A DNA stretch of 11,386 nucleotides from JAAFHB01 sp037133495 (GTDB lineage: Bacteria; Bacteroidota; Bacteroidia; Bacteroidales; Prolixibacteraceae): positions 1 to 11,386 of the forward strand of contig JBAXOA010000128.1 in NCBI GenBank assembly GCA_037133495.1. The letters run 5' to 3'. Of the stretch, positions 1 through 7,207 are shown piece by piece; position 1 is the first letter of the stretch, and every line of letters begins with the position of its first letter. Position numbers and translations under genes: made by a program. The notes under the pieces were generated by a model. The model saw nothing but the letters and a program-made list of their open reading frames with translations, was not told where the DNA came from and ran no database searches.

Positions 1-49
1 GCAGCAATGATCCTCCAACAATACAGGTTAATAAAATTGTTATTCTCAT
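1..49 (-). CDS. 5' end of an unidentified gene, cut by the window edge
   Basis: An ATG at 49 opens a frame that runs out of the window after 16 codons (reading MRITILLTCIVGGSLL). One basic residue followed by a hydrophobic run suggests an exported or membrane protein. It lies on the same strand as the HYC_CC_PP gene but beyond a terminator (119-141), so it probably has its own promoter. The fragment is too short to name a family. It could also be a chance start. Confidence 0.35.
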   Translation of the reverse strand, partial: MRITILLTCIVGGSLL

Positions 50-118
50 TTTATTTGAATTTGATATTAATGTTAAAAATGCATCAGAATGAAAGTGTTC
101 TGAGAGGTAATTTAAACT

Positions 119-141
119 AAAAAATTTCAGGACTGAAATTT
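119..141 (-). terminator. Intrinsic terminator downstream of the HYC_CC_PP gene
   Basis: Read on the minus strand, AAATTTCAG (141-133) and CTGAAATTT (130-122) are perfect 9-bp arms around a 2-nt loop. A run of six T (124-119) covers the last arm bases and continues beyond it. This is the layout of a Rho-independent terminator, although the stem is AT-rich. It lies about 130 bp past the stop of the gene ending at 274 and would separate that gene from the next minus-strand gene starting at 49. Confidence 0.55.
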
Positions 142-195
142 CCGCATCTTTCGTTTATAGAAATATAGGAGAGATAATCTGGACACAAGCAAATT

Positions 196-230
196 ATTAG
201 AAATATAATTCTAATTCATTCAATTGAATG
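196..230. repeat. Two adjacent short inverted repeats, one a perfect 14-bp palindrome
   Basis: ATTAGAA (196-202) and TTCTAAT (209-215) are 7-bp inverted arms with a 6-nt loop. One base later lies CATTCAATTGAATG (217-230), a loop-free perfect palindrome. They sit in the gene-free stretch 50-273, between the end of the HYC_CC_PP gene and its terminator. A regulator-binding site or a 3'-UTR structure is possible. In AT-rich DNA such palindromes also arise by chance. I see nothing else in 50-273 apart from the terminator. Confidence 0.3.
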
Positions 231-273
231 GATTGCAACCCAAATTTAGCCCAGGAAATTGAGGACAATAATA

Positions 274-711
274 TCAAATACGAAACACACAAATGTCGGG
301 CAAGCTAACCTCGCTTGCCTGAAAAATTCCTGGCGGATTAACATTTGTGCCAAAAAGATTTAGATTGTTCGAAGAATCACTTGAAAGACTTGCAGGAATA
401 TGAACCAAGTGAAAAGCAAGTTTTGAAAATGATTTAAAGTCAAAAAATGAAGGTGAATAATCATTGTCAAAGGAGAAGACCAGGATATCGTCATCACAAC
501 AATGCTTCTCAAGGTGTTTGCCAGGTAAAACATCTTTTTTACCGGCACGATCTTCAATACCACAAGAACCCATACCACAGGTTGCCATTTCGCCAGTAAC
601 TGACACTTTTGTCTGAGCAATTTTACCGCTGCAAAAATGTTTATCTATAGTTAGATGTATCCCCGAAAGAAGGATAAGCAAAGCAAATGTTATGGCTAAA
701 ACTTTTTTCAT
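274..711 (-). CDS. HYC_CC_PP-type small exported Cys/His-rich protein
   Basis: The 145-residue protein begins with a signal peptide or membrane anchor (residues 1-20). It then shows the features that name the HYC_CC_PP family of Bacteroidota: H25-F-C27, a vicinal CC pair (71-72, in HLEKHCC) and PP at 126-127. Further possible soft-metal ligands are M42, C45, M47, C50, H66 and H70. Role inferred: periplasmic or membrane-attached metal binding beside the RND exporter; no activity is established by the sequence. It follows the outer-membrane-factor gene on the same strand but is separated by a terminator and has its own promoter (749-781). The ATG at 711 is preferred because the signal peptide starts there and the -7 element lies about 38 bp upstream. 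Confidence 0.72.
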   Translation of the reverse strand: MKKVLAITFALLILLSGIHLTIDKHFCSGKIAQTKVSVTGEMATCGMGSCGIEDRAGKKDVLPGKHLEKHCCDDDILVFSFDNDYSPSFFDFKSFSKLAFHLVHIPASLSSDSSNNLNLFGTNVNPPGIFQASEVSLPDICVFRI

Positions 712-748
712 TTAAAAGTGGGTACAAATAACTACTTAAAATGTTCTG

Positions 749-781
749 CAAATATAAAAACAAATAGGCTTGTCGGATCAA
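749..781 (-). promoter_or_regulatory. Bacteroidota-type promoter for the HYC_CC_PP gene
   Basis: On the minus strand TATATTTG (756-749) matches the Bacteroidota -7 consensus TAnnTTTG exactly. A TTG (781-779) lies 22 nt upstream as a candidate -33 element, slightly wide of the usual spacing. Transcription would start near 742-745, giving a leader of roughly 30 nt before the ATG at 711. The -7 box sits inside the T-rich tail of the preceding terminator, so the two signals share bases. Confidence 0.5.
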
Positions 782-813
782 ACTGTATAAAGATTTGTTC
801 CAACAAGCCTATT
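752..813 (-). terminator. Strong intrinsic terminator of the metal-efflux operon
   Basis: AATAGGCTTGT (763-773) and ACAAGCCTATT (803-813) form perfect 11-bp arms. The stem can extend past a mismatch through GGA/TCC (775-777 with 799-801). On the minus strand the stem is followed by a T-rich tail (TTTGTTTTTATATTT). It starts 14 bp beyond the stop of the outer-membrane-factor gene (827), which fits termination of the three-gene efflux operon. Confidence 0.72.
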
Positions 814-826
814 ATCATTAATTAAG

Positions 827-2002
827 CTACCATTCGTATTGCCTGAGGTACACCATTTCGATGTTATAATCTCTCGTTGACTGAAGGAATCTGTCATATG
901 CTTCATACCAGGCAGATAATTCACGGTAATATTCCAGTACCGAAATATTGCCTGAGTTAAGTGATTTCTGCAGCAATTCCTTACTGTGGATACTTTCAGT
1001 AATTTTTCGATATTCATCAAGGTTCTTCTTTAATGAAAAGACTACCTGATATTTCGCATTTATTGTTGTCTGCAATTGCTGAAGGTAAGAAACTGCACTG
1101 CTTTCTGTCGATTGTTGTTGAAGCTGCGCCTGTTTGACTGTATTTTTATTCTGCCATAGGGGGATGCTTATCCCAGCCTGTACTCCACGGTATGAACCAT
1201 TTAAAATGGTCTCCTGCCCATACCCGGCCTTAAACTGGGGTAACCAAAGGGCTTTTTGCAATTTCACATTGTTACCTGCGATCTGTTGGTCAAATCCCAT
1301 TGCCCTAAGAATCGGATCATTATGTATAGCTCTGGCAAGGATGGTATCTACAGGAAGCAATTGTTCCATTGGATATTCCGGATTTGCAAAAGGGATGGCT
1401 CTGCCTCCGTTCATAGCCGTCAAAATCTGCTTTTTCTCCATCCGACGTGCCTCTGCAATACTCAGTTCATTGGACCAGTGCAAGGCTTCCATTTGAACTT
1501 TATTCAACTCCAGCTGATTGGCATCACCTTTTTGAACCCGCTTATCAAACATGATTTTCACAGCCTCGGCATCATCGGACCGCTTTTTAAGTTCAGAACA
1601 ATATTTATCCTGATACACGAGCTCAATGTATAGAGATGCAGCGTCGAATAAAATATGGCGGATATTGTTACGATGTAACGCTTTGTATTTTTCGCCGAAA
1701 AGCACTGCGCCGTCTTTTTTACGGGCATAGAATGTGGGAAAATTAAACGACTGAGAAATACTCAATGTTGTCTTTGTTCCAATCTCAGAATTGCTACCCG
1801 GGAAATAGCCATAATCTACCTGTGGATCAGCAGGTGTCAAGCCAGTTCGGGCTGAGGAAATTTCAGTATCACGGTTTTGAGATGATGCTTTTATCTGTAG
1901 ATTATTGACTGAAATACTATCCAAAACAGACTGCAAGGAAACCTGTGCACTTGCACTTTGAATCAGGAAGGCAAAAAACACTATTAATGCGATGCGTATC
2001 AT
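827..2002 (-). CDS. TolC-family outer-membrane efflux protein (CusC/CzcC-like)
   Basis: This 391-residue protein is the predicted outer-membrane channel of the tripartite metal exporter. It has a signal peptide ending near SASA (residues 16-19), followed by long Ala/Gln/Lys-rich helical stretches and repeated strand regions such as TTLSISQSFNFP and VQAGISIPLW. That pattern matches the duplicated OEP domain of TolC, CzcC and CusC. There is no lipobox, unlike many CusC proteins. It is shorter than the usual 420-480 residues, so loops are probably trimmed, but both halves are present. Its ATG overlaps the pump gene's TGA (ATGA at 2002-1999), which indicates translational coupling. The operon terminator lies directly downstream. 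Channel role is well supported by context; the metal is not resolved. Confidence 0.88.
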   Translation of the reverse strand: MIRIALIVFFAFLIQSASAQVSLQSVLDSISVNNLQIKASSQNRDTEISSARTGLTPADPQVDYGYFPGSNSEIGTKTTLSISQSFNFPTFYARKKDGAVLFGEKYKALHRNNIRHILFDAASLYIELVYQDKYCSELKKRSDDAEAVKIMFDKRVQKGDANQLELNKVQMEALHWSNELSIAEARRMEKKQILTAMNGGRAIPFANPEYPMEQLLPVDTILARAIHNDPILRAMGFDQQIAGNNVKLQKALWLPQFKAGYGQETILNGSYRGVQAGISIPLWQNKNTVKQAQLQQQSTESSAVSYLQQLQTTINAKYQVVFSLKKNLDEYRKITESIHSKELLQKSLNSGNISVLEYYRELSAWYEAYDRFLQSTRDYNIEMVYLRQYEW

Positions 2003-5000
2003 ACAATTTCAGAGTTTAGTTGATGTTTGTTGCGGCTTACCAAAAAGTACACAATGGGTACAATAAAGATATTGAGCAAAGTAGAGGTTAATAACCCTCC
2101 AAGAATCACTTTGGCCATTGGGCTTTGAATTTCATTCCCTGCAATATTACCTGATAATGCCAACGGAATCAGAGCAAATGCTGCAGTCAGAGCTGTCATC
2201 AGAATTGGACTTAATCGTTCACGTGATCCTGTTATAATGGTATCCATCAGGCTGTGCCCATGTTGTTCGAGGGTTTGATAGTTCGAAATCAACAAAATAC
2301 CGTTTCGAGTGGCTATCCCAAACAGGGTAATAAACCCGATGATTGCAGGAATACTGACAATACTTGTGGTAAACCATAAACTGAATACCCCTCCGATCAA
2401 TGCCAGTGGCAGGTTAAGCAAGATTATAGCAGCGAGTTTTGTATCCTTAAATTCCTGAAAAAGTAAGAGGAAGATAATTAAAATGGCAATCAGTGAGGTG
2501 ATTAGTAACATTTCTGAAGCTTTTTCTGCGCTCTCAAATTGTCCCCCGTATTCGACCCTGTAACCTTCAGGAAGTTGAATATTCTGGTTGATTTTTGTCT
2601 TGACATCATCAACAACACTTTTGAGAGCACGTCCGGCTACATTGGCTGAAACGACAATCTTACGCTGTACATTTTCGCGGTTAATTGTATTTGGGCCACT
2701 TGAAGAGACTACATCGGCAACATAATACAGAGGCACTTTACCATCTTTGGTATCAATCAAAGCATTCCGGATATTTTCCAATGATCCCCGGTTAGCAGCA
2801 TCATAACGCACAATCAGGTCGAAACTTCGATTACCCTCGAATACTTCAGATACTTTTTCACCGGCGAAAGCCACATCAACAAATTCAGTAAACTGATTGA
2901 TTGTAATGCCGTGTTTGGCGAGCATTTCACGTTTGGGCTTAATCTGTATCTGAGGGATATCGATTTGCTGCTCAACACTAATGTCTACTAATCCATTAAT
3001 CCCTTCAACATTCGATTTAATCTGGTTTGCTATGGAGAAGAGTTTTCCAAGATCTGTACCAAAAAGCTTTATCGCAATATTGGCCCTGGTGCCTGAGAGC
3101 ATATGATCAATGCGGTGCCCTAGAGGTTGTCCAACAGTAATGTTTACTCCCGATATTCCTGCCATCTTTTTGCGCACTTCGAGCATGAATTCTTCTCTTG
3201 GACGTTTACCCAGAACGAATGTAGCTTCAATTTCGGAACTGTTCACACCCAAGGCATGCTCATCCAATTCTGCGCGTCCTTGTCGCCGTGTCACAGATTT
3301 CATTTCAGGAATAGACAGCAACGAATGATCGACAATGGCGCCTATTTTGTTGGCTTCATCCAGAGAAATTCCCGGTAAACTGACTGTTCCAATATTCAGG
3401 GAACCTTCGTTAAATTCAGGTAAAAAGCTTCGGCCCATTGTGAAAAATACAAAACCGGCAATAACCACCATTAAGCCGGCTCCCCAGAGAATTAACCGCT
3501 TTACATTCATGGCACCCCGTAAAAGGTTCTCGTATTTTTCGCCGAGCCATTTTACAACAGGACTGCCATTTTCGTTACGAGCAAGCATTTTGGGGCTAGT
3601 TAAAAGGTAGGAAGATAACACTGGTGTTAATGACACGGCAACGATAAGTGAGGCAAACAACGACACAATAAATGCAATACCGAGCGGTTGTAGCATACGT
3701 CCTTCCATTCCCGAAAGGAAAAACAGAGGAATGAAAGCCACGATAATAATTAATGTCGCATTGAGAATCGAACCCATGATCTCTTTGGTTGCTTTGAAAA
3801 TTATATCCGAAGTCCCCTTTTGCAAATGAGGGTCATGCTTTGTATTTATTTTTATTCGCTTATAGGCATTGTCAACTACAATAATGGCATCATCAACCAG
3901 TACTCCAATGGCAATTGCCATCCCTCCCAGGCTCATTGTATTGATGTTGTATCCAAATAATTTCAAGGCAATAATGCTGATTAATAGCGAAATGGGAATT
4001 GCAACCAGTGAAATTATGGTGGTACGGAAATTCATCAGAAATACCAAAAGCACGATGATTACAAAGATTGATCCCTCGATAAGCGCCTTTTGAACATTAT
4101 TGATTGAAGATTCAATGAAGTTTGCCTGGCGGAAGATGTTGGTATCGATATTAATATGGTCTGGAAGGCTTTTTTTGAGATTGGCGATGTTTTCATCGAT
4201 CTTTTTGGTTAATACCAGCGTGTTTGTATTAGGTTGTTTTAACACCGTAAGTATAACAGCTGATTTGCCATTCAACGAACCATATCCCAATTTAGGTGCT
4301 GAGCCAATCGATATTTCTGCAACATCTTCGAGTTTTACCGGATAATCATTGATGACTTTTACTACTGATTTACCAATTTCTGAAATATCATTGGTCCGTG
4401 CCAGTCCGCGTATAATATACTCATTGCTATATTCATACATGACACCTCCTGTGGCGTTGTTGTTCATCCCCTTACAGGCAGTCATCAGTTCGGTAAGCGA
4501 AACCATGTAATAATTCATTTTTGAAGGGTTGAGCATGATCTGATACTGCTTAAAGTCTCCTCCAATTGTTGTTACCTGCGAAACTCCTCCGGTTGCCAGT
4601 AGTGCCGGCCTAATGGTCCATTCTGCAATTGTGCGCAGATCCATCTGGCTTGTCGAATCAGAAGTAAGACCGATGAGTAATATTTCACCCATAATGGATG
4701 ATTGAGGGGCGAGAGTCGGAGTCCCGGCGCCAACAGGCAATCCTGCGCCAATGGAAATAAGTTTCTCATTCACAATCTGTCTTGCCCTGAAAATATCCGT
4801 GCCCCAGTCAAATTCAACCCACACGATTGAAAATCCGGCAGAAGAGGAAGAACGCACCCTGCGCACGTTGGTTGCACCATTTACGGCTGTTTCAATGGGA
4901 AATGAAACCAGTCGCTCCACTTCTTCAGGGGCCATTCCGTGAGCTTCGGTCATTACTACAACTGTAGGGGCAGTGAGGTCGGAGAACACATCAACTTCCA

Positions 5001-5100
5001 TTTCAGAAGCAACGTATCCACCCCCAATAGTAAGCAATGCAGCGCAAAGCAGAACTAACAGCCTGTTCTTTAGAGAAAAGGTGATTATATTATTTAACAT
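1999..5100 (-). CDS. CusA/CzcA-family heavy-metal efflux RND transporter (inner-membrane pump)
   Basis: The 1033-residue length matches the heavy-metal (HME) RND family. The N-terminal membrane segment (about 10-30) leads into the pore domain (VDVFSDLTAPTV, SFPIETAVNG). A second set of membrane helices starts near 340, and the C-terminal half repeats the plan with ITLFGIATRNGILLISNY. TM4 reads GGMAIAIGVLVDDAIIVVDN (about 392-411). D403 and D410 fall where CusA has its proton-relay Asp and Glu, and the extra CzcA-type Asp before GxxVD is Ala here. HRIDHMLSGTR lies in the second periplasmic domain, a segment common in CusA/CzcA-like pumps. It expels metal ions using the proton gradient, docking with the adaptor (18 bp upstream) and the outer-membrane channel (4-bp overlap downstream). 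Family call is firm; Cu/Ag versus divalent specificity is not. Confidence 0.95.
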   Translation of the reverse strand: MLNNIITFSLKNRLLVLLCAALLTIGGGYVASEMEVDVFSDLTAPTVVVMTEAHGMAPEEVERLVSFPIETAVNGATNVRRVRSSSSAGFSIVWVEFDWGTDIFRARQIVNEKLISIGAGLPVGAGTPTLAPQSSIMGEILLIGLTSDSTSQMDLRTIAEWTIRPALLATGGVSQVTTIGGDFKQYQIMLNPSKMNYYMVSLTELMTACKGMNNNATGGVMYEYSNEYIIRGLARTNDISEIGKSVVKVINDYPVKLEDVAEISIGSAPKLGYGSLNGKSAVILTVLKQPNTNTLVLTKKIDENIANLKKSLPDHINIDTNIFRQANFIESSINNVQKALIEGSIFVIIVLLVFLMNFRTTIISLVAIPISLLISIIALKLFGYNINTMSLGGMAIAIGVLVDDAIIVVDNAYKRIKINTKHDPHLQKGTSDIIFKATKEIMGSILNATLIIIVAFIPLFFLSGMEGRMLQPLGIAFIVSLFASLIVAVSLTPVLSSYLLTSPKMLARNENGSPVVKWLGEKYENLLRGAMNVKRLILWGAGLMVVIAGFVFFTMGRSFLPEFNEGSLNIGTVSLPGISLDEANKIGAIVDHSLLSIPEMKSVTRRQGRAELDEHALGVNSSEIEATFVLGKRPREEFMLEVRKKMAGISGVNITVGQPLGHRIDHMLSGTRANIAIKLFGTDLGKLFSIANQIKSNVEGINGLVDISVEQQIDIPQIQIKPKREMLAKHGITINQFTEFVDVAFAGEKVSEVFEGNRSFDLIVRYDAANRGSLENIRNALIDTKDGKVPLYYVADVVSSSGPNTINRENVQRKIVVSANVAGRALKSVVDDVKTKINQNIQLPEGYRVEYGGQFESAEKASEMLLITSLIAILIIFLLLFQEFKDTKLAAIILLNLPLALIGGVFSLWFTTSIVSIPAIIGFITLFGIATRNGILLISNYQTLEQHGHSLMDTIITGSRERLSPILMTALTAAFALIPLALSGNIAGNEIQSPMAKVILGGLLTSTLLNIFIVPIVYFLVSRNKHQLNSEIV

Positions 5101-5118
5101 ATGATCTGATTTAGCTGA

Positions 5119-6612
5119 TTAATGAGCATGGCCGTGAGCAGGAATAGTACCCGATGCAGAAGAAAGTTTAATCTGGTAACCCCCTTTTGTCACCACACGT
5201 TCCCCTTCTGCCAGACCAGACAACACCTGGACATTAATTCCATCGGTTCCACCCAGTTTAAGTTCACGTTTAACGAAACTTTCACCGGCTGTTTGGACAT
5301 AGGCATAAAATGTACCCTGCTCCTCTATTAATGCAGAAACAGGAATTACAATAGCACCATCAAATAGTTGTAGTTTCAGAAAAACTTCTACCAATGAGCC
5401 TGGTACAACTTCCCCTTTGTTATCAAAGCTGAATGTAACAGGTATAAAAGAGGTGCCGGAATCGTTACTCTTGCCATAAGATAGCAAATGTCCATTCAGC
5501 GATTCAATGTTATACGTTTTATTGTCATAAGCCGTTTTAAAGTTGGCTGAAACAATCGTCGGCAGCTTCGAAAAATATTTCTGCGAAACATCCGCTTTTA
5601 ATACTAATCGCTTATTTTGCGAAACACTAGCTATGGGTTGGCCGATTGTGACATACTGACCTTGCGTAACTAATACATTTTTAACAAATCCGGAAATGGG
5701 TGAAACGACCTTTTGTCCTCCAGCCTGGTAATTATGTGAAAGATTATTGAAATTAGCCAGTTCAGTTTCGTACCGGGCTTGTGTTTCCTGAAAATCCTTT
5801 TGTGAAACGATATTATCCTTCACTAATTCCTTTGCGCGGTCATAATCGGCTTTAGCTTTTTCGTATGCTACTTTTACCTGATTATAGCGGGTTTCGGTAT
5901 TTCCTTCAGTAAGGTTTTTACCGGATATTGCAAAAAGCAATTCTCCTGAACGAACAGAATTTCCTACAACAACCTTATTCCCTACAAAAGTTACAATTCC
6001 ATTGGTATTGGCCGATACAACAATTTCATCTCCTTGTGCCGGTAATATTTCGCCGGTAGTTTTAATTATTTCATTAAATGACTGGCGAGTAACAGCCATA
6101 TTGGCAAATTCAACTTTCCAGGCCTGTTCTTTAAAGTAGGGTATTTCGTTGCTTTTGTGCTCTTCTTTTTGTGATGCTTCTGCACTTTTACGATCAGCAT
6201 ACACAGTTACATTTTCAATGACAATCTGGTCAGTAAATTCGTTATTTTTGACGTCAAAGACCATTTTCCCTGTTCCAACTTTGGACGGGACAAACGCATA
6301 TCTGAAGATTCCTGGAGAGGAGGAAACTGAAGAAGTCTGCGAATTGCTAATTCCGTCTACCGTTAAAGTAAGGGTAATTGTACCCTCGGTGATCGCCTTG
6401 AAATATTCCCCAAGATGGGTAAAATGTCCTGCCAGCTTTGTCGTGTCACCCACAACCAGGGTGCGGAATTCCGCAAACAATTCACTTTGTTGTGTATAAA
6501 TGGTATAGGCGAGGGATGGCAGAGGATTAATTGGAGTCTGCATTTTAGGAGTACCGGAGTTTGCGCAGGAAGCCAAAACTATGGCACTTATAATAATAAA
6601 TAGCTTATTCAT
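5119..6612 (-). CDS. RND efflux periplasmic adaptor lipoprotein (CusB/CzcB-like)
   Basis: The 497-residue membrane-fusion protein joins pump and outer-membrane channel. The lipobox L13-A-S-C16 predicts a lipoprotein anchored at C16. Residues about 30-145 form an extra beta-rich domain not found in minimal adaptors. The core starts near FKEQAWKVEF (160-169). It has a first lipoyl half-motif (about 185-232), an alpha hairpin (about 238-292, rich in K/A/E/Y) and a second lipoyl half (about 300-333, VVSPISGFVKNV). Beta-barrel and membrane-proximal domains follow (VIPVSALIEEQG, GLAEGERVVTKGGY). The C-terminus ends HGHAH, a short possible metal-binding tail. It is the first gene of the exporter operon, 18 bp ahead of the pump. 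The 129-bp region upstream (6613-6741) holds two hairpins but no clear TAnnTTTG box. Confidence 0.93.
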   Translation of the reverse strand: MNKLFIIISAIVLASCANSGTPKMQTPINPLPSLAYTIYTQQSELFAEFRTLVVGDTTKLAGHFTHLGEYFKAITEGTITLTLTVDGISNSQTSSVSSSPGIFRYAFVPSKVGTGKMVFDVKNNEFTDQIVIENVTVYADRKSAEASQKEEHKSNEIPYFKEQAWKVEFANMAVTRQSFNEIIKTTGEILPAQGDEIVVSANTNGIVTFVGNKVVVGNSVRSGELLFAISGKNLTEGNTETRYNQVKVAYEKAKADYDRAKELVKDNIVSQKDFQETQARYETELANFNNLSHNYQAGGQKVVSPISGFVKNVLVTQGQYVTIGQPIASVSQNKRLVLKADVSQKYFSKLPTIVSANFKTAYDNKTYNIESLNGHLLSYGKSNDSGTSFIPVTFSFDNKGEVVPGSLVEVFLKLQLFDGAIVIPVSALIEEQGTFYAYVQTAGESFVKRELKLGGTDGINVQVLSGLAEGERVVTKGGYQIKLSSASGTIPAHGHAH

Positions 6613-6651
6613 AAATGATTGTATTTAATGATATATACGACCGCATAACCT

Positions 6652-6689
6652 GGAGCTAAGGATATAATCGGTTAAATTATTCCTGCTCC
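6652..6689. promoter_or_regulatory. Imperfect dyad ahead of the efflux operon
   Basis: GGAGC (6652-6656) pairs with GCTCC (6685-6689), and AAGGATATAAT (6658-6668) pairs imperfectly with ATTATTCCT (6676-6684). The dyad lies 40-77 bp upstream of the adaptor's ATG, so it could be an operator or an mRNA leader hairpin controlling the efflux genes. No known consensus, such as a CopY or CueR-type box, is recognised in it. Confidence 0.3.
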
Positions 6690-6722
6690 GGTTTATGAAT
6701 TCAGAAAAATAACAATGAGGGG

Positions 6723-6745
6723 TTAACCGCGAATATCGTGGTTAA
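6723..6745 (-). terminator. Hairpin at the end of the His-rich gene, possible terminator or attenuator
   Basis: TTAACCGCGA (6723-6732) and TCGTGGTTAA (6736-6745) pair in nine of ten positions around a 3-nt ATA loop. The stem overlaps the stop codon (6744-6742) of the His-rich protein gene. On the minus strand it is followed by CCCC and then a T-rich TTGTTATTTTT, so the T-run is displaced. It may stop or reduce transcription from the small gene into the exporter operon. Confidence 0.42.
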
Positions 6746-7140
6746 ACTAAGTGAACAGGAGGGGCACGATCACTTAATATAGGGAAGCCTATCGGTACAG
6801 GTGCTTTTAAAAGGCAATGATAAAATCCTCTAGTTGCAGAAAATATTAATGGGGGTCGAATGTAAAGCTGAATAGTGACAAAATCATCCGATTGGCCAAA
6901 TTTCAAACCAGTGCTAAAGTAATGGACTGTTACAATAGAAGATTGTTTCTCATCAGCTACATGAAGATTCACACTATGTGAAAATGGAAAGTGATGCTGG
7001 TGATGATTTCCTCCATGTGCATGATGATCATGCGGGATATGTAGCAAATCTTCAAAATGATCATGCGGAATTATACTGTGCCCCACAACAATGGTGTAGG
7101 AAAATAGCAGGAGATACAGTATAAATAATTTTTTCAGCAT
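6742..7140 (-). CDS. Small His-rich exported protein, probable metal binder
   Basis: This 132-residue protein has a signal peptide (about 1-20). A dense His region follows: 14 His between residues 21 and 60, including IIPHDHFED, HIPHDHHAHGG and NHHQHHF. The rest is predicted beta-like, with no Cys motif, and ends in RAPPVHLV; the late PP resembles the ending of HYC_CC_PP-type proteins. It is immediately upstream of the RND metal-efflux operon on the same strand. A role as a periplasmic metal buffer or sensor accessory is inferred from composition and position only. No named family is recognised. A TAnnTTTG box lies only 4 bp upstream of the ATG. Confidence 0.7.
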   Translation of the reverse strand: MLKKLFILYLLLFSYTIVVGHSIIPHDHFEDLLHIPHDHHAHGGNHHQHHFPFSHSVNLHVADEKQSSIVTVHYFSTGLKFGQSDDFVTIQLYIRPPLIFSATRGFYHCLLKAPVPIGFPILSDRAPPVHLV

Positions 7141-7144
7141 GGTA

Positions 7145-7171
7145 CAAATATAAATGAAAAAATCATCCCAA
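7145..7171 (-). promoter_or_regulatory. Candidate promoter of the His-rich gene, very close to its ATG
   Basis: On the minus strand TATATTTG (7152-7145) exactly fits the Bacteroidota -7 box TAnnTTTG. A TTG lies 16 nt upstream (7171-7169). The box ends 4 bp before the ATG at 7140, so transcription would begin at or next to the start codon and give an almost leaderless mRNA. The close position makes chance similarity a real alternative. Confidence 0.38.
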
Positions 7172-7207
7172 CGAATTTATCTTGCCAAAATTCGAAATAT
7201 AGCTTTT

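Noticed and set aside
1134..1633. Plus-strand open frames inside the outer-membrane factor gene, and similar ones within the pump and adaptor genes
   Set aside because: They are antisense to strongly supported genes, show no family motifs and lack upstream signals.
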